Positions 23,839 through 34,211 of a DNA stretch of 64,000 nucleotides are shown piece after piece (position 1 is the stretch's first letter; every line of letters begins with the position of its first letter). Made by a program: the position numbers and the translations under genes. Source of the DNA: Chromatiales bacterium (GTDB taxonomy: Bacteria > Pseudomonadota > Gammaproteobacteria > Steroidobacterales > GCA-2729495). Where the stretch lies: the NCBI GenBank assembly GCA_002729495.1, contig PBYE01000093.1, forward strand, positions 124,001 to 188,000, written 5' to 3'. Below the pieces are notes generated by a model that did not search any database, had not been told where the DNA came from, and saw only the letters and a program-made list of their open reading frames with translations.

Positions 23839-26043
23839 TTAGTAAATATAGATTACACCCTGGTAGCTGGTCACCAGCTCCCAGCCGGGGGCTGCCACCG
23901 CAAGTTCCTGCCCGTCCATAGCCATGTCCAGGCGCCACCCGAAGTTAATTAGCGACTGGGGGATACTTGGCTTGATGTAAGCGGTCTGGTCCCACGTACC
24001 CGCATCTTCCCGGTACGCGTAAGCAGCCCCTGAACCCGGAACCGTATTGAAATTCTGACCACTGTTGATCCCGAAGGACGGACTTGCTTCACCGATCGCT
24101 CCAGCAACCAGTGTGGTGCCACCGCTGCTCAGGCGCACGGCGGCGCCTAACTGATCGGGTGTTCCGGTATTGGAAGCTTTGAAGTAGTTGGTTTGCGACC
24201 AGACATCGGCCACTTCGGCCACTCGCTCGAACAGGTAGGCCGCGCCGGAGTTGGTTTCGTCGTTATCGCCATCCGCGCCATTAACGCCCGTCGAGCGGCT
24301 GTCTTCAAGCGGCGCCCCGACAGCCAGCCGGGTCGCATCGTCATTCAAATCGACAGAACTACCGAAGCAATCGGCTGTTTCGGCATTGGATGCTTTGATT
24401 GTTGCAGAGTAAGCCCAGGAACCATCAGCCCGCTCGAACATGTATACGCTGCCCTCACCAGCGCCGTCGCCAGGATTACAGATGCGGAAGCGGCCGTCGA
24501 TAGATCCCGGTGTGCCTTCTTCGATAGCGCCTATTGCGAGGTATTTACCGTCCATGTTCATCGAGAGTGAAATGCCGAACAGATCGTCCGCGTCTATATC
24601 GGGCGCCTTCAGGTAATCCCGGGGTGTCCATGTATCCCCTACCCTGGTATAGGTGTAGACAGCACCCGCGCGTTCGGAGTCGTTGTTATCCTCGTCACCG
24701 GCGTCGGCGCTTGCTTCCAGAACCGCACTGACCGCCAGTGCATCGCCATCGCCCGATAGTGTCACGCGCCAGCCAAACAGATCTATTTCCTGGGTGTTTG
24801 ATGCTTTTATATATTCCTGCAACTCCCAGTCGTCGTCCACGAGCGTGAATACATAGGCTGCACCCGAATCCACGGCCTCGTTATCGGTATCATCCTGTTC
24901 ACCGCCAACACCGGTGGACGCGCTGTCTTCTGCAGGTGCGGTTACCGCCAAGGTGGTACCGTCATTGCTCAGCCCGATATCCCAGCCAAAATTGTCGCCG
25001 GCCTCGCGATTGGGGGCTTCAATCGTCGTGTGCAGGCCCCAGCCCAGGGTGTCACGCGTATAGATAGATACTGCACCCGCCTGTAGCAGGATTTCGGGCA
25101 GGGATGTCGGCGGGACGAAATCATCGTCGGGGTCGTCGGGGTCGCCCTCCGGATCGTCCGGAATAATGTAGATGCACTGGATGTTAAAGGTACCGGGTTC
25201 CAGCGCATCGAACTCTTCCTGCGTGTAGCCCGTTATATCCAGACAGGTGAAATCGCTGACACCCGGCGATCCGACCGCAAGCGTATTGCCGTCTTCGCTG
25301 AGTGCAACAGCTGCGCCAAAGATTGAGTGAAAAACACTGGTGGGAGGTCTAATTATGCCAACCGAAAATACGGAACCGCCGCTCAAAACCTGCTCGCCGA
25401 GAATTTCGCATACAGCGTCGATACAACTCTCAAGCATAAAACGTGCATCGGCCCACGAAATATTCAGTGATGAAATTTCGTGAATGTAGAACGGTTCGTC
25501 CGTGGGAATAAAGTCCGCCAGAATGGAATACCCTGAAAGGCCATCCGGGTCTATCGAGATGCGGTAATGCGTGGCACCATCCTGCTTTTCCCACTGAAAG
25601 AGCAGCTCACCCACGGGAACGGGCAGTACCGTAACAGCCAGCGGATCACATTCATCATCATCTGGGTCTGCAGGGTCGTTTTCCAGGCAACTTTCCAGCA
25701 GAAATTCCGCAAGGGCCAGCTTGATCTCCGGGGACGCGAGGGCAATAAAAGTAAATATGTCAACGACATCGTCGAGCAGGATAATCCGTCCCACGAGTTC
25801 GACAAATTCCGAAACGCCGTCGGGATTGACAGAAAGTTTGTAGTAATCCTTGCCGACCGGCACATCCCACTGAAAGATCAGTCGGCCTACCGAATTGACG
25901 GAAACCTGCAGGGCCGATCCGGATAAATCCTCAACCGGTGGTAAATCAGGATCCGTATCACCACATCCGACAAGCAAAGTAACAGCTACAGCGGCCAGGG
26001 CCGCAAGCCAGGGTCTACTACTATTTTTCTCAGACAATCCCAA
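23839..26043 (-). CDS. Large lipoprotein with FG-GAP (integrin-type) repeats
   Basis: 734 aa. Signal segment 10-26 ends in the lipobox LLVGC (Cys27), so it is lipid-anchored. Residues about 40-220 hold two repeated units with the pattern FQWDVPVGKDYYKLSVNPDG and FQWEKQDGATHYRISIDPDG, followed by a beta-propeller of FG-GAP-like repeats, each with F-G-W/S-x-V-x-L-S-x-D-G-x-x-L-A-V-x-A-P and a variable acidic loop rich in D, E and N suited to calcium binding. Extracellular adhesion or matrix binding is the usual inference for such proteins. Convergent with the preceding gene, 13 bases apart. Confidence 0.85.
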   Translation of the reverse strand: MGLSEKNSSRPWLAALAAVAVTLLVGCGDTDPDLPPVEDLSGSALQVSVNSVGRLIFQWDVPVGKDYYKLSVNPDGVSEFVELVGRIILLDDVVDIFTFIALASPEIKLALAEFLLESCLENDPADPDDDECDPLAVTVLPVPVGELLFQWEKQDGATHYRISIDPDGLSGYSILADFIPTDEPFYIHEISSLNISWADARFMLESCIDAVCEILGEQVLSGGSVFSVGIIRPPTSVFHSIFGAAVALSEDGNTLAVGSPGVSDFTCLDITGYTQEEFDALEPGTFNIQCIYIIPDDPEGDPDDPDDDFVPPTSLPEILLQAGAVSIYTRDTLGWGLHTTIEAPNREAGDNFGWDIGLSNDGTTLAVTAPAEDSASTGVGGEQDDTDNEAVDSGAAYVFTLVDDDWELQEYIKASNTQEIDLFGWRVTLSGDGDALAVSAVLEASADAGDEDNNDSERAGAVYTYTRVGDTWTPRDYLKAPDIDADDLFGISLSMNMDGKYLAIGAIEEGTPGSIDGRFRICNPGDGAGEGSVYMFERADGSWAYSATIKASNAETADCFGSSVDLNDDATRLAVGAPLEDSRSTGVNGADGDNDETNSGAAYLFERVAEVADVWSQTNYFKASNTGTPDQLGAAVRLSSGGTTLVAGAIGEASPSFGINSGQNFNTVPGSGAAYAYREDAGTWDQTAYIKPSIPQSLINFGWRLDMAMDGQELAVAAPGWELVTSYQGVIYIY

Positions 26044-26282
26044 AACAGCTTCCTCAAATCCGGTTGAACCCGACTTCCTGCCGGGCGGGGTATTTTAGCG
26101 CCCTGCCACAAAAGCGCACCTACCCTGTGCCACTATGGCCAATAGGGTATAAAACAGAGATGTCAGGAGAGTTAACCCTGCCGCCAAATGCAAGCCCGAC
26201 GCCCTTTCTGACCAGCCAGGACGTGCCATGGTTCCCCCTGCGCCGGCCATAGGCTAATGGCAGGCAGGCTATTATCAGGCAT

Positions 26283-27002
26283 GTGAACACCCCTAAGAAT
26301 ACACATAAACGAAGCGCATCAACCCCCGTTGACAGGCCGATACGCAGTTTCGTGCTGCGAACGGGTCGCATGACGAGCGGTCAACGCCGCGCGATGCAGC
26401 AACTTTGGCCCACCTATGGCATTGAAAATATTGATGGTTTGCTGGATTTCGCCACAATCTTTGACAACCCGACACCGGTCACACTGGAGATTGGTTTCGG
26501 TAACGGCGATAACCTGATCGATATGGCAGCGGCCGCCCCCGGGCAAAACTTTCTTGGCATCGAAGTACATGAACCGGGCGTAGGCCACTGTTTGTTACGG
26601 ATCGAGGATCTTAAACTTAAAAATGTACGCCTGATCCGCGACGATGCCGTCCATATTCTTAACGAACATATCGCGGACGAAAGGCTGCAACGAGTGAACC
26701 TGTTTTTTCCAGACCCGTGGCACAAAAAGCGGCACCACAAGCGCCGTATTGTGCAGCGCGACTTTGCAGAGTTGATTGCACACAAACTCGAAGCTGGCGG
26801 AGTATTTCATGTTGTGACGGACTGGCCGGATTACGCAGACCATATCGCGGAAGTTATGTCGACTACACCCCGGTTTGAGCAGCTTGCAGCAGCACCCTCT
26901 GATCGACCGGTATCCCGGTTTGATTCGCGTGGCGTGACACTTGGCCATGAAAATTGGGAAAAGGCATGGTGCACCTGCAGCAAATTACCCATTTCGTCCT
27001 GA
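26283..27002 (+). CDS. trmB: tRNA (guanine-46-N7)-methyltransferase
   Basis: 239 aa, start GTG at 26283. The SAM site LEIGFGNGDNL is near residue 69, followed by IEVHEPGVG near 96, and the catalytic/tRNA region FFPDPWHKKRHHKRR near 144, which is diagnostic for TrmB. It forms m7G46 in the variable loop of tRNAs. The 51-base gap to the next gene on the same strand suggests co-transcription. Confidence 0.95.
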   Translation: MNTPKNTHKRSASTPVDRPIRSFVLRTGRMTSGQRRAMQQLWPTYGIENIDGLLDFATIFDNPTPVTLEIGFGNGDNLIDMAAAAPGQNFLGIEVHEPGVGHCLLRIEDLKLKNVRLIRDDAVHILNEHIADERLQRVNLFFPDPWHKKRHHKRRIVQRDFAELIAHKLEAGGVFHVVTDWPDYADHIAEVMSTTPRFEQLAAAPSDRPVSRFDSRGVTLGHENWEKAWCTCSKLPISS

Positions 27003-27053
27003 TAGGCGTATAAATAAACTGACACTTTATAAATCTACCAATAACAACGTCGG

Positions 27054-27401
27054 GTGGCCCCGCGTAACCGGGATCAGAAGGCATATAAACATGGGATAGA
27101 AGCTCCGGAAATCGGCCGTTGGTATCGTAATCTTGGTGGCAGCCTGTTCGAGGTGGTCGCCGTCGATGATCACGATGGCACCATTGAGATTCAGCACTTT
27201 GACGGAACGCTTGAAGAAACCGAACCAGAGGGCTGGATCGCGATGCTGGCAGAACCCGCCGAAGCGCCGGAAGACTGGACAGGTTCAGTCGATATCAACG
27301 CGGAAGACTTTCCGGGCAGCAGGCAACCCCTGTTCCTTGACTGGCAGAGCAAACTGGAACAGCTGGACGAACCTGAGCCGAATCCAGACCAACCAGCATA
27401 A
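27054..27401 (+). CDS. Small conserved acidic protein (possibly DUF6763)
   Basis: 115 aa, start GTG. The central segment IGRWYRNLGGSLFEVVAVDD and GTIEIQHFDGTLEETEPEGW resembles a small family found in gammaproteobacteria (I recall it as DUF6763, not verified). A compact SH3-like beta fold is likely from the alternating pattern. The C-terminus is Pro/Glu-rich. No signal or membrane segment. Function unknown; it follows trmB. Confidence 0.6.
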   Translation: MAPRNRDQKAYKHGIEAPEIGRWYRNLGGSLFEVVAVDDHDGTIEIQHFDGTLEETEPEGWIAMLAEPAEAPEDWTGSVDINAEDFPGSRQPLFLDWQSKLEQLDEPEPNPDQPA

Positions 27402-27489
27402 AAAACAGCTGGTCAGTCTCAATCCAGCTTGCGCATCGATTCAGGTGCGCGCACATCATCGAGCATGGCAACCTGCCATTCAGGCGGGC

Positions 27490-28809
27490 TCATTTTGCCT
27501 GGTCTGACTTAAGATGCCGGTTTACAAAAACTGCCAGCAACACGGCCGGCACACCCATTAGTGCCGCATAGATAAAGAATGACACCCAACCAATTGCATC
27601 GACTATTTGGCCTGAATAGCCGCTCAGGATTTTGCCCGGTAATACCATCAGCGACGTAAAGAGGGCGTACTGCGTTGCCGTGTAAGACACGTTTGTCAGG
27701 CTGGATAAATATGCGATAAAGACGGTCCCCGTAAAACCCTGCGCCAGGTTATCGGCGCAGATCGTTATTACCAGCAATGGCACATCGGCACCGACCAGCG
27801 CCAGCCCGGCAAAGCTCAGGTTGGTTAAGGCGAGGATAATTGCACCGAAGACCAGCGGGCCTCCCAGTCCGAACCGCGCGACTGCAACGCCGCCAATCGC
27901 TGCGCCGCCCAGCACTGCCCCCAGCCCAACCGTTTTTACGTAGCCGGCAATCTGCACTTCACTAAAGCCGGTCACAAGGTAAAAGGGGTTGGCCATGACG
28001 CCCAGCACCATGTCACTGATGCGGTAAATACTGATGAACAGAAGAATAATTAACGCGTGCTGCGCATTGCGACGAAAAAATTCAGCGAATGGCTGGACAA
28101 TGGCCTCGTTCACCCAGGCCGCAGGATCATTCGTGAGTGACTGTTGCTGAATGGTTCGGTTCAAAACCCGGGGCTCGGCAACAACCATTACGGTTATCAT
28201 CCCTACTCCCATCAGCAGCGCCATTGCCTGGTAGGCCAGCGGATAGGAAATCTCGCCTCCAATCAGCAACGCGCCGGCACCGGAAGCCAGCAGCGCGATT
28301 CGGTAACCCAACTGATAACTGGCAGCCATTGCGCCCTGCATATCCGGGTCGACCACTTCTATACGCCAGGCATCGACAGCGATGTCCTGCGTGGCCGAGC
28401 AAAAGGCTACCAACATGGCAAACCAGGCAAGCAGCAGTAACTGATTGGCCGGGTCGGTGTAGGCCATGGCAACGAGCGCAGCTGCAACACCCAGTTGAGA
28501 TGTGAGCATCCAGCTACGGCGACGACCGAGTGTACGGGTTAATAGCGGGATTCGAATCTGGTCAACCAGTGGTGACCAGATGAACTTGAATGCATAGAGT
28601 ATTCCGACCCAGGCAAACATGCCGACCGTCGACATGCTTACCCCCTCACGCGTAAGCCAGGCGGTGAGCGTGCCTGCTGTCAGCGCAAACGGTAGCCCTG
28701 CCGAGAAGCCGAGGAAAAGCATCGCCGTGACGCGCGGGTTACGATAAATACCCAGGGCCTGAATCCAGCCCGATCGTTGCCCTGCTTTGCCGGATTCAAT
28801 CGAAGTCAT
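27490..28809 (-). CDS. ampG: AmpG-family muropeptide permease (MFS)
   Basis: 439 aa, twelve predicted transmembrane helices. The first helix region LFLGFSAGLPFALTAGTL and the loop FAWVGILYAFKFIWSPLVD are highly characteristic of AmpG, which imports anhydromuropeptides for cell-wall recycling; DIAVDAWRIE near residue 140 is another conserved block. Its start overlaps the end of xthA by 14 bases. No ampC or ampR homologue is near. Confidence 0.9.
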   Translation of the reverse strand: MTSIESGKAGQRSGWIQALGIYRNPRVTAMLFLGFSAGLPFALTAGTLTAWLTREGVSMSTVGMFAWVGILYAFKFIWSPLVDQIRIPLLTRTLGRRRSWMLTSQLGVAAALVAMAYTDPANQLLLLAWFAMLVAFCSATQDIAVDAWRIEVVDPDMQGAMAASYQLGYRIALLASGAGALLIGGEISYPLAYQAMALLMGVGMITVMVVAEPRVLNRTIQQQSLTNDPAAWVNEAIVQPFAEFFRRNAQHALIILLFISIYRISDMVLGVMANPFYLVTGFSEVQIAGYVKTVGLGAVLGGAAIGGVAVARFGLGGPLVFGAIILALTNLSFAGLALVGADVPLLVITICADNLAQGFTGTVFIAYLSSLTNVSYTATQYALFTSLMVLPGKILSGYSGQIVDAIGWVSFFIYAALMGVPAVLLAVFVNRHLKSDQAK

Positions 28810-29566
28810 AATCGATGATCAGTGGTGCATGATCCGAGAATCGTTTGCGCTTGTAAATCGATGCTTTCGATAAACTGGATTTTAGCTTGGGTGTTACAAC
28901 CTGGTAATCGAGGCGCCATCCGACGTTGTTGTCCCAGGCGCGGCCACGATTAGACCACCATGTGTATTGATCCGGCTTCCTGTTTAGTTCCCTGAAAGCA
29001 TCAACAAACCCATGCTCATCGAAAACCTGGTCCATCCAGGCACGCTCCTCGGGCAGAAAACCGGAGTTCTTCTGGTTGGCTTTCCAGTTTTTCAGGTCAA
29101 TCTCCTTGTGGGCAATATTCCAGTCACCACAAATCACGTACTCGCGACCTGATTCCCGAATCTTTTGCAGATGCTGAGTGAACTCATCGATAAAGCGAAA
29201 CTTTGCTGCCTGGCGCTCCTCGCTTGACGATCCTGATGGCATATAAACCGACACGACGCTGAGTTTGCCAAAGCGCGCCTCAATGTATCTGCCCTCGGCA
29301 TCGAATTCCCGGGATGCAAATCCACATATAACTTCGTCAGGCTCGTGGCGGCTAAACAATGCTACGCCACTGTAACCCTTGCGCTCTGCCGGCTCATGGA
29401 AGCAATGAAAGTTCCGGGGCGTGTAAATGGAATCTGTTATCTGGTCGGGCTGAGCTCTTATTTCCTGCAGACAGAAAACATCGGCTGATTGACGTGGTAG
29501 CCAGTCAAAGAAACCCTTCCTTGCGGCCGCCCGTATACCGTTGACGTTCAGACTGACAATGCGCAT
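28796..29566 (-). CDS. xthA: Exodeoxyribonuclease III / AP endonuclease
   Basis: 256 aa from the ATG at 29566 (MRIVSLNVNGIRAA), the canonical N-terminus; an upstream in-frame ATG adds 38 unrelated residues that overlap the pyrE promoter side. Family residues: N7 and N9, E-I-R in VFCLQEIRAQ (E34 region), VYMPSGSS, GDWNIAH near 147-153 and SDHAPLIIDY at the end. Base-excision repair enzyme. Divergent from pyrE. Confidence 0.95.
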   Translation of the reverse strand: MRIVSLNVNGIRAAARKGFFDWLPRQSADVFCLQEIRAQPDQITDSIYTPRNFHCFHEPAERKGYSGVALFSRHEPDEVICGFASREFDAEGRYIEARFGKLSVVSVYMPSGSSSEERQAAKFRFIDEFTQHLQKIRESGREYVICGDWNIAHKEIDLKNWKANQKNSGFLPEERAWMDQVFDEHGFVDAFRELNRKPDQYTWWSNRGRAWDNNVGWRLDYQVVTPKLKSSLSKASIYKRKRFSDHAPLIIDYDFD

Positions 29567-29674
29567 CTGCTTTGGGAGTCTCCCAGTTTCGGGCGTTATC
29601 GCAGCGCGCAAGTATAAGTACGCGCGGGTTTGCGCTACTCTAACAGCCCGGAAACAGTCAGCACCAGTAGAGAC

Positions 29675-30316
29675 ATGCAAGCTTATAAAACGGCCTTTAT
29701 CGAACTCGCGCTGGAGGTCGGAGCCCTTAAATTTGGCGAGTTCGAACTGAAGTCCGGACGGATTAGTCCATATTTTTTCAATTCGGGGCTATTTGCCAGC
29801 GGACAGGCAGCGGCAACGTTAGGACGTTGCTACGCGCAGACCATCAAAGATGCTGATCTTGAGTTCGATACCATTTTTGGGCCGGCCTACAAGGGCATTC
29901 CACTGGCTGCACTAACGGCCGCCGCCCTTGCGGACCTTGACGGTCGCAATGTGCCGTACTGCTATAACCGGAAAGAAGTCAAAGCGCACGGCGAAGGTGG
30001 TGCAATTGTCGGGGCACCGGTTAGCGACAGGGTGCTTATTGTCGATGATGTCATTACGGCCGGCACGGCTATTCGGGAAGCAGATTCCATAATCCGGGAG
30101 GCAGGGGGTCAGCCGGCCGGGGTATTGCTGGCCCTTGACCGGCAGGAGAAAGGCACCGGGGAGCTTTCGGCGGTTCAGGAGGTCGAACAAAGCCTCGGGT
30201 TGCCGGTTTTCAGTATCGTTCGCCTTGAAGACCTGGTAACGCACCTGCAGAACGCGGCCAGCTCAGACGCAGTGGTGGACTCAGTTCTGGCCTACCGTGA
30301 GCGATACGGGGCCTGA
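29675..30316 (+). CDS. pyrE: Orotate phosphoribosyltransferase
   Basis: 213 aa from the ATG at 29675 ([13 protein letters not shown]), which matches family N-termini; a longer upstream extension lacks support. PRPP-binding motif [14 protein letters not shown] at about residues 118-131; YFFNSGLF near 32 and [11 protein letters not shown] near 69 are conserved. Forms OMP from orotate and PRPP in pyrimidine synthesis. Divergent from xthA, as in Pseudomonas. Confidence 0.95.
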   Translation: MQAYKTAFIELALEVGALKFGEFELKSGRISPYFFNSGLFASGQAAATLGRCYAQTIKDADLEFDTIFGPAYKGIPLAALTAAALADLDGRNVPYCYNRKEVKAHGEGGAIVGAPVSDRVLIVDDVITAGTAIREADSIIREAGGQPAGVLLALDRQEKGTGELSAVQEVEQSLGLPVFSIVRLEDLVTHLQNAASSDAVVDSVLAYRERYGA

Positions 30317-30440
30317 CCGCTGGGCGGTTACCAGGCATTCCACTCTAAATCTGACCTGCGTCACGGTTCATAGCCTGTGCGGACGCAATAATCCGGTAAG
30401 GAAAGTTATTGATGCCGGGCACCGGGGGCCGACTAAAAGG

Positions 30441-31094
30441 ATGGAAATGAAGTCTGTCACTACCCAGATACTCGCGGCCGGACTGGGCCTGTTGCTTGCA
30501 GTCTCGGCTGCAGCGGCCGAAGACAACGGCCGGGTATACAGCTGGGTCGATAAAGACGGCGCTACTCACTTTGGCGACCGCGTGCCACCGGAGTATGCAT
30601 CGGGTGCACATAATGTGCTCAACCGGCGTGGTGTGCAGATAGACCGGGTTGAAGGCGAGAAATCAGCGGAAGAAAGAGCCGAAGAGGCCAGGGTGGCAGC
30701 GATCCTGGAGCAGGAACGTAAAGAAAAGGAAGCAGCTCGACTCCGCGACAGGGTTTTACTCAGTACCTATTTGTCAGTAGACGAAATCGAGGCGTTGCGT
30801 GATCGCCGCATCGAACTCCTTGCCGGACAGATCCGGGTCACCCAGCTTTACCTGGGCAACCTGCAGGCAAAACTCGCGAAGCTCGAAAAGCAAGCTCAGC
30901 GCTTCAGCCCGTATAACAAGGATCCCTCGGCCAGACCGATGGACGAAAAGCTGGCACGGGAACTGTCAGACACACTCGACTCAATCATGCTCTACGAGCA
31001 GAGCCTGACAACATCAAAAAATGAGCAGCTGCAGCTGGTCGCAAAATTTGATTCCGACATCCATCGCTTCAGAGAACTACGCCGCCTGAATTAA
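30441..31094 (+). CDS. DUF4124-domain exported protein
   Basis: 217 aa from ATG 30441 (a second ATG at 30447 is also possible). Signal peptide about 1-26 ending in ...VSAAAAED. DUF4124 follows: RVYSWVDKDGATHFGDRVPPE. The remainder is a charged, Glu/Lys/Arg-rich coiled-coil-prone segment (about 75-200). Such proteins are common in gammaproteobacteria and periplasmic; function unknown. The upstream part of the longer ORF (30297-30440) overlaps pyrE and is not expected to be translated. Confidence 0.75.
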   Translation: MEMKSVTTQILAAGLGLLLAVSAAAAEDNGRVYSWVDKDGATHFGDRVPPEYASGAHNVLNRRGVQIDRVEGEKSAEERAEEARVAAILEQERKEKEAARLRDRVLLSTYLSVDEIEALRDRRIELLAGQIRVTQLYLGNLQAKLAKLEKQAQRFSPYNKDPSARPMDEKLARELSDTLDSIMLYEQSLTTSKNEQLQLVAKFDSDIHRFRELRRLN

Positions 31095-31105
31095 TAATCT
31101 GTGAT

Positions 31106-31567
31106 TCAACCGTGACCGGTGTGGCCGAACCCGCCTGCGCCACGCGAACTGTCATCGAATTCTTCTACTACTTCAAAATCGGCCTGCACAACGGGCACTA
31201 TCACCATTTGCGCAAGTCTTAATCCGGGTTCCAGGACAAACGGGATATCACCACGATTCCAGCAGGACACGTAAAGCTGTCCCTGGTAATCGGAATCAAT
31301 GAGCCCCACCAGGTTCCCCAGCACGATGCCCTGCTTATGGCCCAGGCCTGAACGCGGCAGGATCATGGCTGCCAGGCCCGGATCCTCTATGTGCACTGCC
31401 ATACCGGTCGGTATCAACTCGGTCTGGCCCGGCTCAAGATTGAGTGGCTCATCTATGCAGGCACGCAGATCGACGCCGGCGGAACCGACGGTCGCATGCT
31501 CGGGCAACGGAAACTCCGTCCCAACCCTGGGGTCCAGAATCTTCAACTGGAATGTCTGGTGGCTCAC
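31106..31567 (-). CDS. dut: dUTP diphosphatase
   Basis: Trimeric dUTPase, 153 aa. Motif 1 SAGVDLRA near 29, motif 2 PRSGLGHK near 71, motif 3 GLIDSDYQG near 88 with the catalytic Asp, and C-terminal motif 5 [10 protein letters not shown]. Removes dUTP and supplies dUMP. The coaBC-dut order matches many gammaproteobacteria; 12 bases separate it from coaBC. Confidence 0.96.
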   Translation of the reverse strand: MSHQTFQLKILDPRVGTEFPLPEHATVGSAGVDLRACIDEPLNLEPGQTELIPTGMAVHIEDPGLAAMILPRSGLGHKQGIVLGNLVGLIDSDYQGQLYVSCWNRGDIPFVLEPGLRLAQMVIVPVVQADFEVVEEFDDSSRGAGGFGHTGHG

Positions 31568-31579
31568 TTTGGCTCCCTG

Positions 31580-32794
31580 TTATGCAGCGCTGGCTGATTT
31601 TGCGTGCCGGTAGCGCCCGGCTATCACATCGACCAGCCGCCGGGCGAGTTCAGATTTAGAAAGCCGCGGCAACGCTTCCCGGCCTCCCGACCACAGCACT
31701 ACCGCCTCGTTATCATCGGCATCGAAGCAAATATTCTCACCAACCAGGTTCGCGATGATCATGTCCAGTTGCTTGCGCTCCAGCTTTGACTGCGCATGCT
31801 CTTCCAGTTTCTCGGTTTCCGCCGCAAAGCCAACAGTAAACGGCCCGTCATCAAGTGCCGATATCGATGCCAGCAAGTCCGGTGACTTCACCATTTCCAG
31901 GGTAAAGGTATCTGCGGATTTCTTGATCTTCTGGGTTGCAGCCTTTCGAGGCCGGTAATCCGAGATTGCTGCCGCGCCGATGTAAATATCAGCCTTATCG
32001 ATCTGCTCCATAGCGGCATCGAACATCTGCTGCGTTGTTTCGACGTCTATCCGTTCAACTCCGGGCGGCGTCGGAAGATTCACCGGACCCGCCACCAGAA
32101 TTACAGAAGCTCCCGCGTCAGCCGCGGCGCGCGCCATCGCAAAACCCATTTTCCCGGAGCTTCGGTTGCTGACAAATCGCACCGGATCGATTGCTTCCCG
32201 GGTTGGTCCCGCACTTACCAGTATCGTCTGCCCCTCGAACGGACCTGTGGCGCCACCGCGCAACAAGCGGTTCACGATATCGACCGGCTCGGACATGCGC
32301 CCCGGGCCAACATCGCCACAGGCTTGCGAACCTTCGTCAGGGCCTATTAGTCGCACATTACGATTTCGCAACACTTCACAGTTATTCTGCGTGGCCGGAT
32401 CGCGCCACATTGCCTGGTTCATTGCGGGTGCAAGTGCGATCGGCGCCTCTGTCGCGAGACAAATAGTGCTAAGCAGGTTCTCAGCTGATCCTGCCGCCAG
32501 CTGCGCAATCAGGTTTGCTGTAGCAGGTGCTATAAGAACCTGGTCTGCCCACCTGGCAAGCTCTATGTGCCCCATCGCGGCTTCAGCCTGTTCATCCCAA
32601 ATATCACCGCGCACAGGTTCGCCGGATACTGCCTGGAAAACGGTAGGCGAAACCAGCTTTTCGGCACTGGCCGTCAGCACGACACGTACTTCGGCGCCCT
32701 GATCTTTAAGGCGCCTGACTATGTCGGGACTTTTGTAGGCGGCTATACTGCCGGTAACACCGAGCAGCACATGCCTTCCTGCGAGCTCGCTCAT
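31580..32794 (-). CDS. coaBC: Bifunctional phosphopantothenoylcysteine decarboxylase / synthetase
   Basis: 404 aa from the ATG at 32794 ([21 protein letters not shown]), the standard start; an in-frame ATG 30 bases upstream is less likely. N-terminal CoaC flavoprotein domain with [10 protein letters not shown] and the substrate clamp [10 protein letters not shown]-terminal CoaB domain with [20 protein letters not shown] and AAISDYRP. Catalyses two steps from phosphopantothenate to phosphopantetheine for coenzyme A. Divergent from radC. Confidence 0.96.
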   Translation of the reverse strand: MSELAGRHVLLGVTGSIAAYKSPDIVRRLKDQGAEVRVVLTASAEKLVSPTVFQAVSGEPVRGDIWDEQAEAAMGHIELARWADQVLIAPATANLIAQLAAGSAENLLSTICLATEAPIALAPAMNQAMWRDPATQNNCEVLRNRNVRLIGPDEGSQACGDVGPGRMSEPVDIVNRLLRGGATGPFEGQTILVSAGPTREAIDPVRFVSNRSSGKMGFAMARAAADAGASVILVAGPVNLPTPPGVERIDVETTQQMFDAAMEQIDKADIYIGAAAISDYRPRKAATQKIKKSADTFTLEMVKSPDLLASISALDDGPFTVGFAAETEKLEEHAQSKLERKQLDMIIANLVGENICFDADDNEAVVLWSGGREALPRLSKSELARRLVDVIAGRYRHAKSASAA

Positions 32795-32938
32795 TTGGTA
32801 TGGCCAGTTATTGTGCGCGTCCAAGCGCTGAAATCGGCCTCGTAGATTAACCCAAATCAGTGTGATCGTGCCGCTTTATAACGACTCCCGCCAGTTTCAC
32901 GCCTCGGCTCTGGCCGAGGTTGGAATCAGAATCAGTCT

Positions 32939-33622
32939 ATGTGCAGCTCGAGAATGAATGACTGGCCCGTAGCTAACCGGCCCCGTGAAAAACTATTGCG
33001 CGAAGGCGGAACCTGCCTGTCTGATGCTGAGCTGCTGGCCGTCCTGCTCGGCCAGGGGACGCCCGGCTTCTCCGCAGTAGAGCTGGCACAATTGCTTATC
33101 AACCGGTTCGGGGGGATGCGGGGCACCCTGAATGCAGCCCAGGCAGAACTTGCTGATATCCCGGGTATAGGGGCCGCCAAGACGGCTGTGCTGTTTGCGG
33201 CACGGGAATGCAGCAAACGCTTTCTGAGCGAACGGCTGAAACCTGGCACAACAATCGGGTCACCAACGGACAGCTGCGATTTTCTGCTCGCCAGTCTGCG
33301 AGATCGGCCACACGAAGTTTTTTGCTGCCTATTCCTGGACAACCGGCATCGGGTACTGGCCTTCGACGAATTGTTTCGCGGCACTATTGACGCGGCGGCC
33401 GTTTACCCCCGCGAAATAGTCAAACAGGCACTGGCCCGAAACGCCGCCGCTGTGATCCTGGCCCACAACCACCCGTCCGGAGTTGCTGAACCCAGCCAGT
33501 CCGATCAGCTCATTACCCGCCGGGTGCGGGACGCGCTGGAACTGGTGGACGTCCGGCTCCTGGATCACTTCGTGATAGGCGACAACTGCTGCGTGTCGCT
33601 GGCAAGCCATGGCATGTTGTAG
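32939..33622 (+). CDS. radC: RadC/YicR-family JAMM protein
   Basis: 227 aa (or 222 aa from the second ATG, 32954). N-terminal UPF0758 helix-hairpin-helix region ADIPGIGAAKTAVL; C-terminal MPN/JAMM metalloprotease-like domain with the metal motif AHNHPSGVAEPSQSD (H-x-H-x7-D). Despite the name, a repair role is not established. Synteny coaBC-radC-rpmB-rpmG-mutM matches E. coli. Confidence 0.93.
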   Translation: MCSSRMNDWPVANRPREKLLREGGTCLSDAELLAVLLGQGTPGFSAVELAQLLINRFGGMRGTLNAAQAELADIPGIGAAKTAVLFAARECSKRFLSERLKPGTTIGSPTDSCDFLLASLRDRPHEVFCCLFLDNRHRVLAFDELFRGTIDAAAVYPREIVKQALARNAAAVILAHNHPSGVAEPSQSDQLITRRVRDALELVDVRLLDHFVIGDNCCVSLASHGML

Positions 33623-33748
33623 GTGCTAACAGGCACGGCACTGGTCTCGGGGAGCTGAAGCCCTTGCCTAGCCGCCCAGGTATTGGTATAAAACGCGGCT
33701 CCCGCCACTCTCAGTGGTGTTAACTTATTGAATTTTCAGAGGTCGATC

Positions 33749-33985
33749 ATGTCCCGCGTCTGCCAGGTTACCGGAAAGAAACCGTTGGCCGGAAATAACG
33801 TGTCGCACGCGCATAACAAGACACGGCGCCGGTTCCTGCCCAATCTGCACAGCAAACGCATCTGGGTTGAGAGTGAGAAGCGCTACGTGAGACTGCGCGT
33901 GTCCCGCAAGGGATTAAGGATTATCGACAAGCTGGGCATCGACCAGGTGCTTAAGAACATGCGCGCCAAGGGCGTCAAGATCTAG
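33749..33985 (+). CDS. rpmB: Large-subunit ribosomal protein bL28
   Basis: 78 aa from the ATG at 33749. Opens [20 protein letters not shown], the canonical bL28 N-terminus, with the basic [12 protein letters not shown] that follows. Preceded by AGAGG. Fourteen bases before rpmG, forming the usual rpmBG operon. Confidence 0.98.
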   Translation: MSRVCQVTGKKPLAGNNVSHAHNKTRRRFLPNLHSKRIWVESEKRYVRLRVSRKGLRIIDKLGIDQVLKNMRAKGVKI

Positions 33986-33999
33986 TTCGGAGCACTGCA

Positions 34000-34155
34000 A
34001 TGAGAGAGAAGATCAGACTCGTGTCATCAGCCGGAACCGGACACTTCTATACAACTGATAAGAACAAGCGGCTGCACCCGGAAAAGATGGAGGTTAAGAA
34101 ATATGACCCCGTCGTCCGGAAGCATGTGATCTACAAGGAAGCGAAGATCAAATAA
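34000..34155 (+). CDS. rpmG: Large-subunit ribosomal protein bL33
   Basis: 51 aa, ATG 34000 to TAA 34153-34155. Sequence pieces [19 protein letters not shown] and [19 protein letters not shown] are typical bL33. It lacks the four cysteines of the zinc-binding form, so it is the Cys-minus (zinc-independent) type. Second gene of rpmBG, followed by a terminator. Confidence 0.97.
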   Translation: MREKIRLVSSAGTGHFYTTDKNKRLHPEKMEVKKYDPVVRKHVIYKEAKIK

Positions 34156-34174
34156 GACAGCGCAAATGGAATTT

Positions 34175-34201
34175 AAAAGGCCCGCATGATGCGGGCCTTT
34201 T
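34175..34201. terminator. Bidirectional Rho-independent terminator
   Basis: An 11-bp stem AAAAGGCCCGC/GCGGGCCTTTT around the loop ATGAT, with T-runs on both strands. It ends rpmBG on the plus strand and the convergent desaturase on the minus strand. Confidence 0.92.
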
Positions 34202-34211
34202 TTATGCCTGC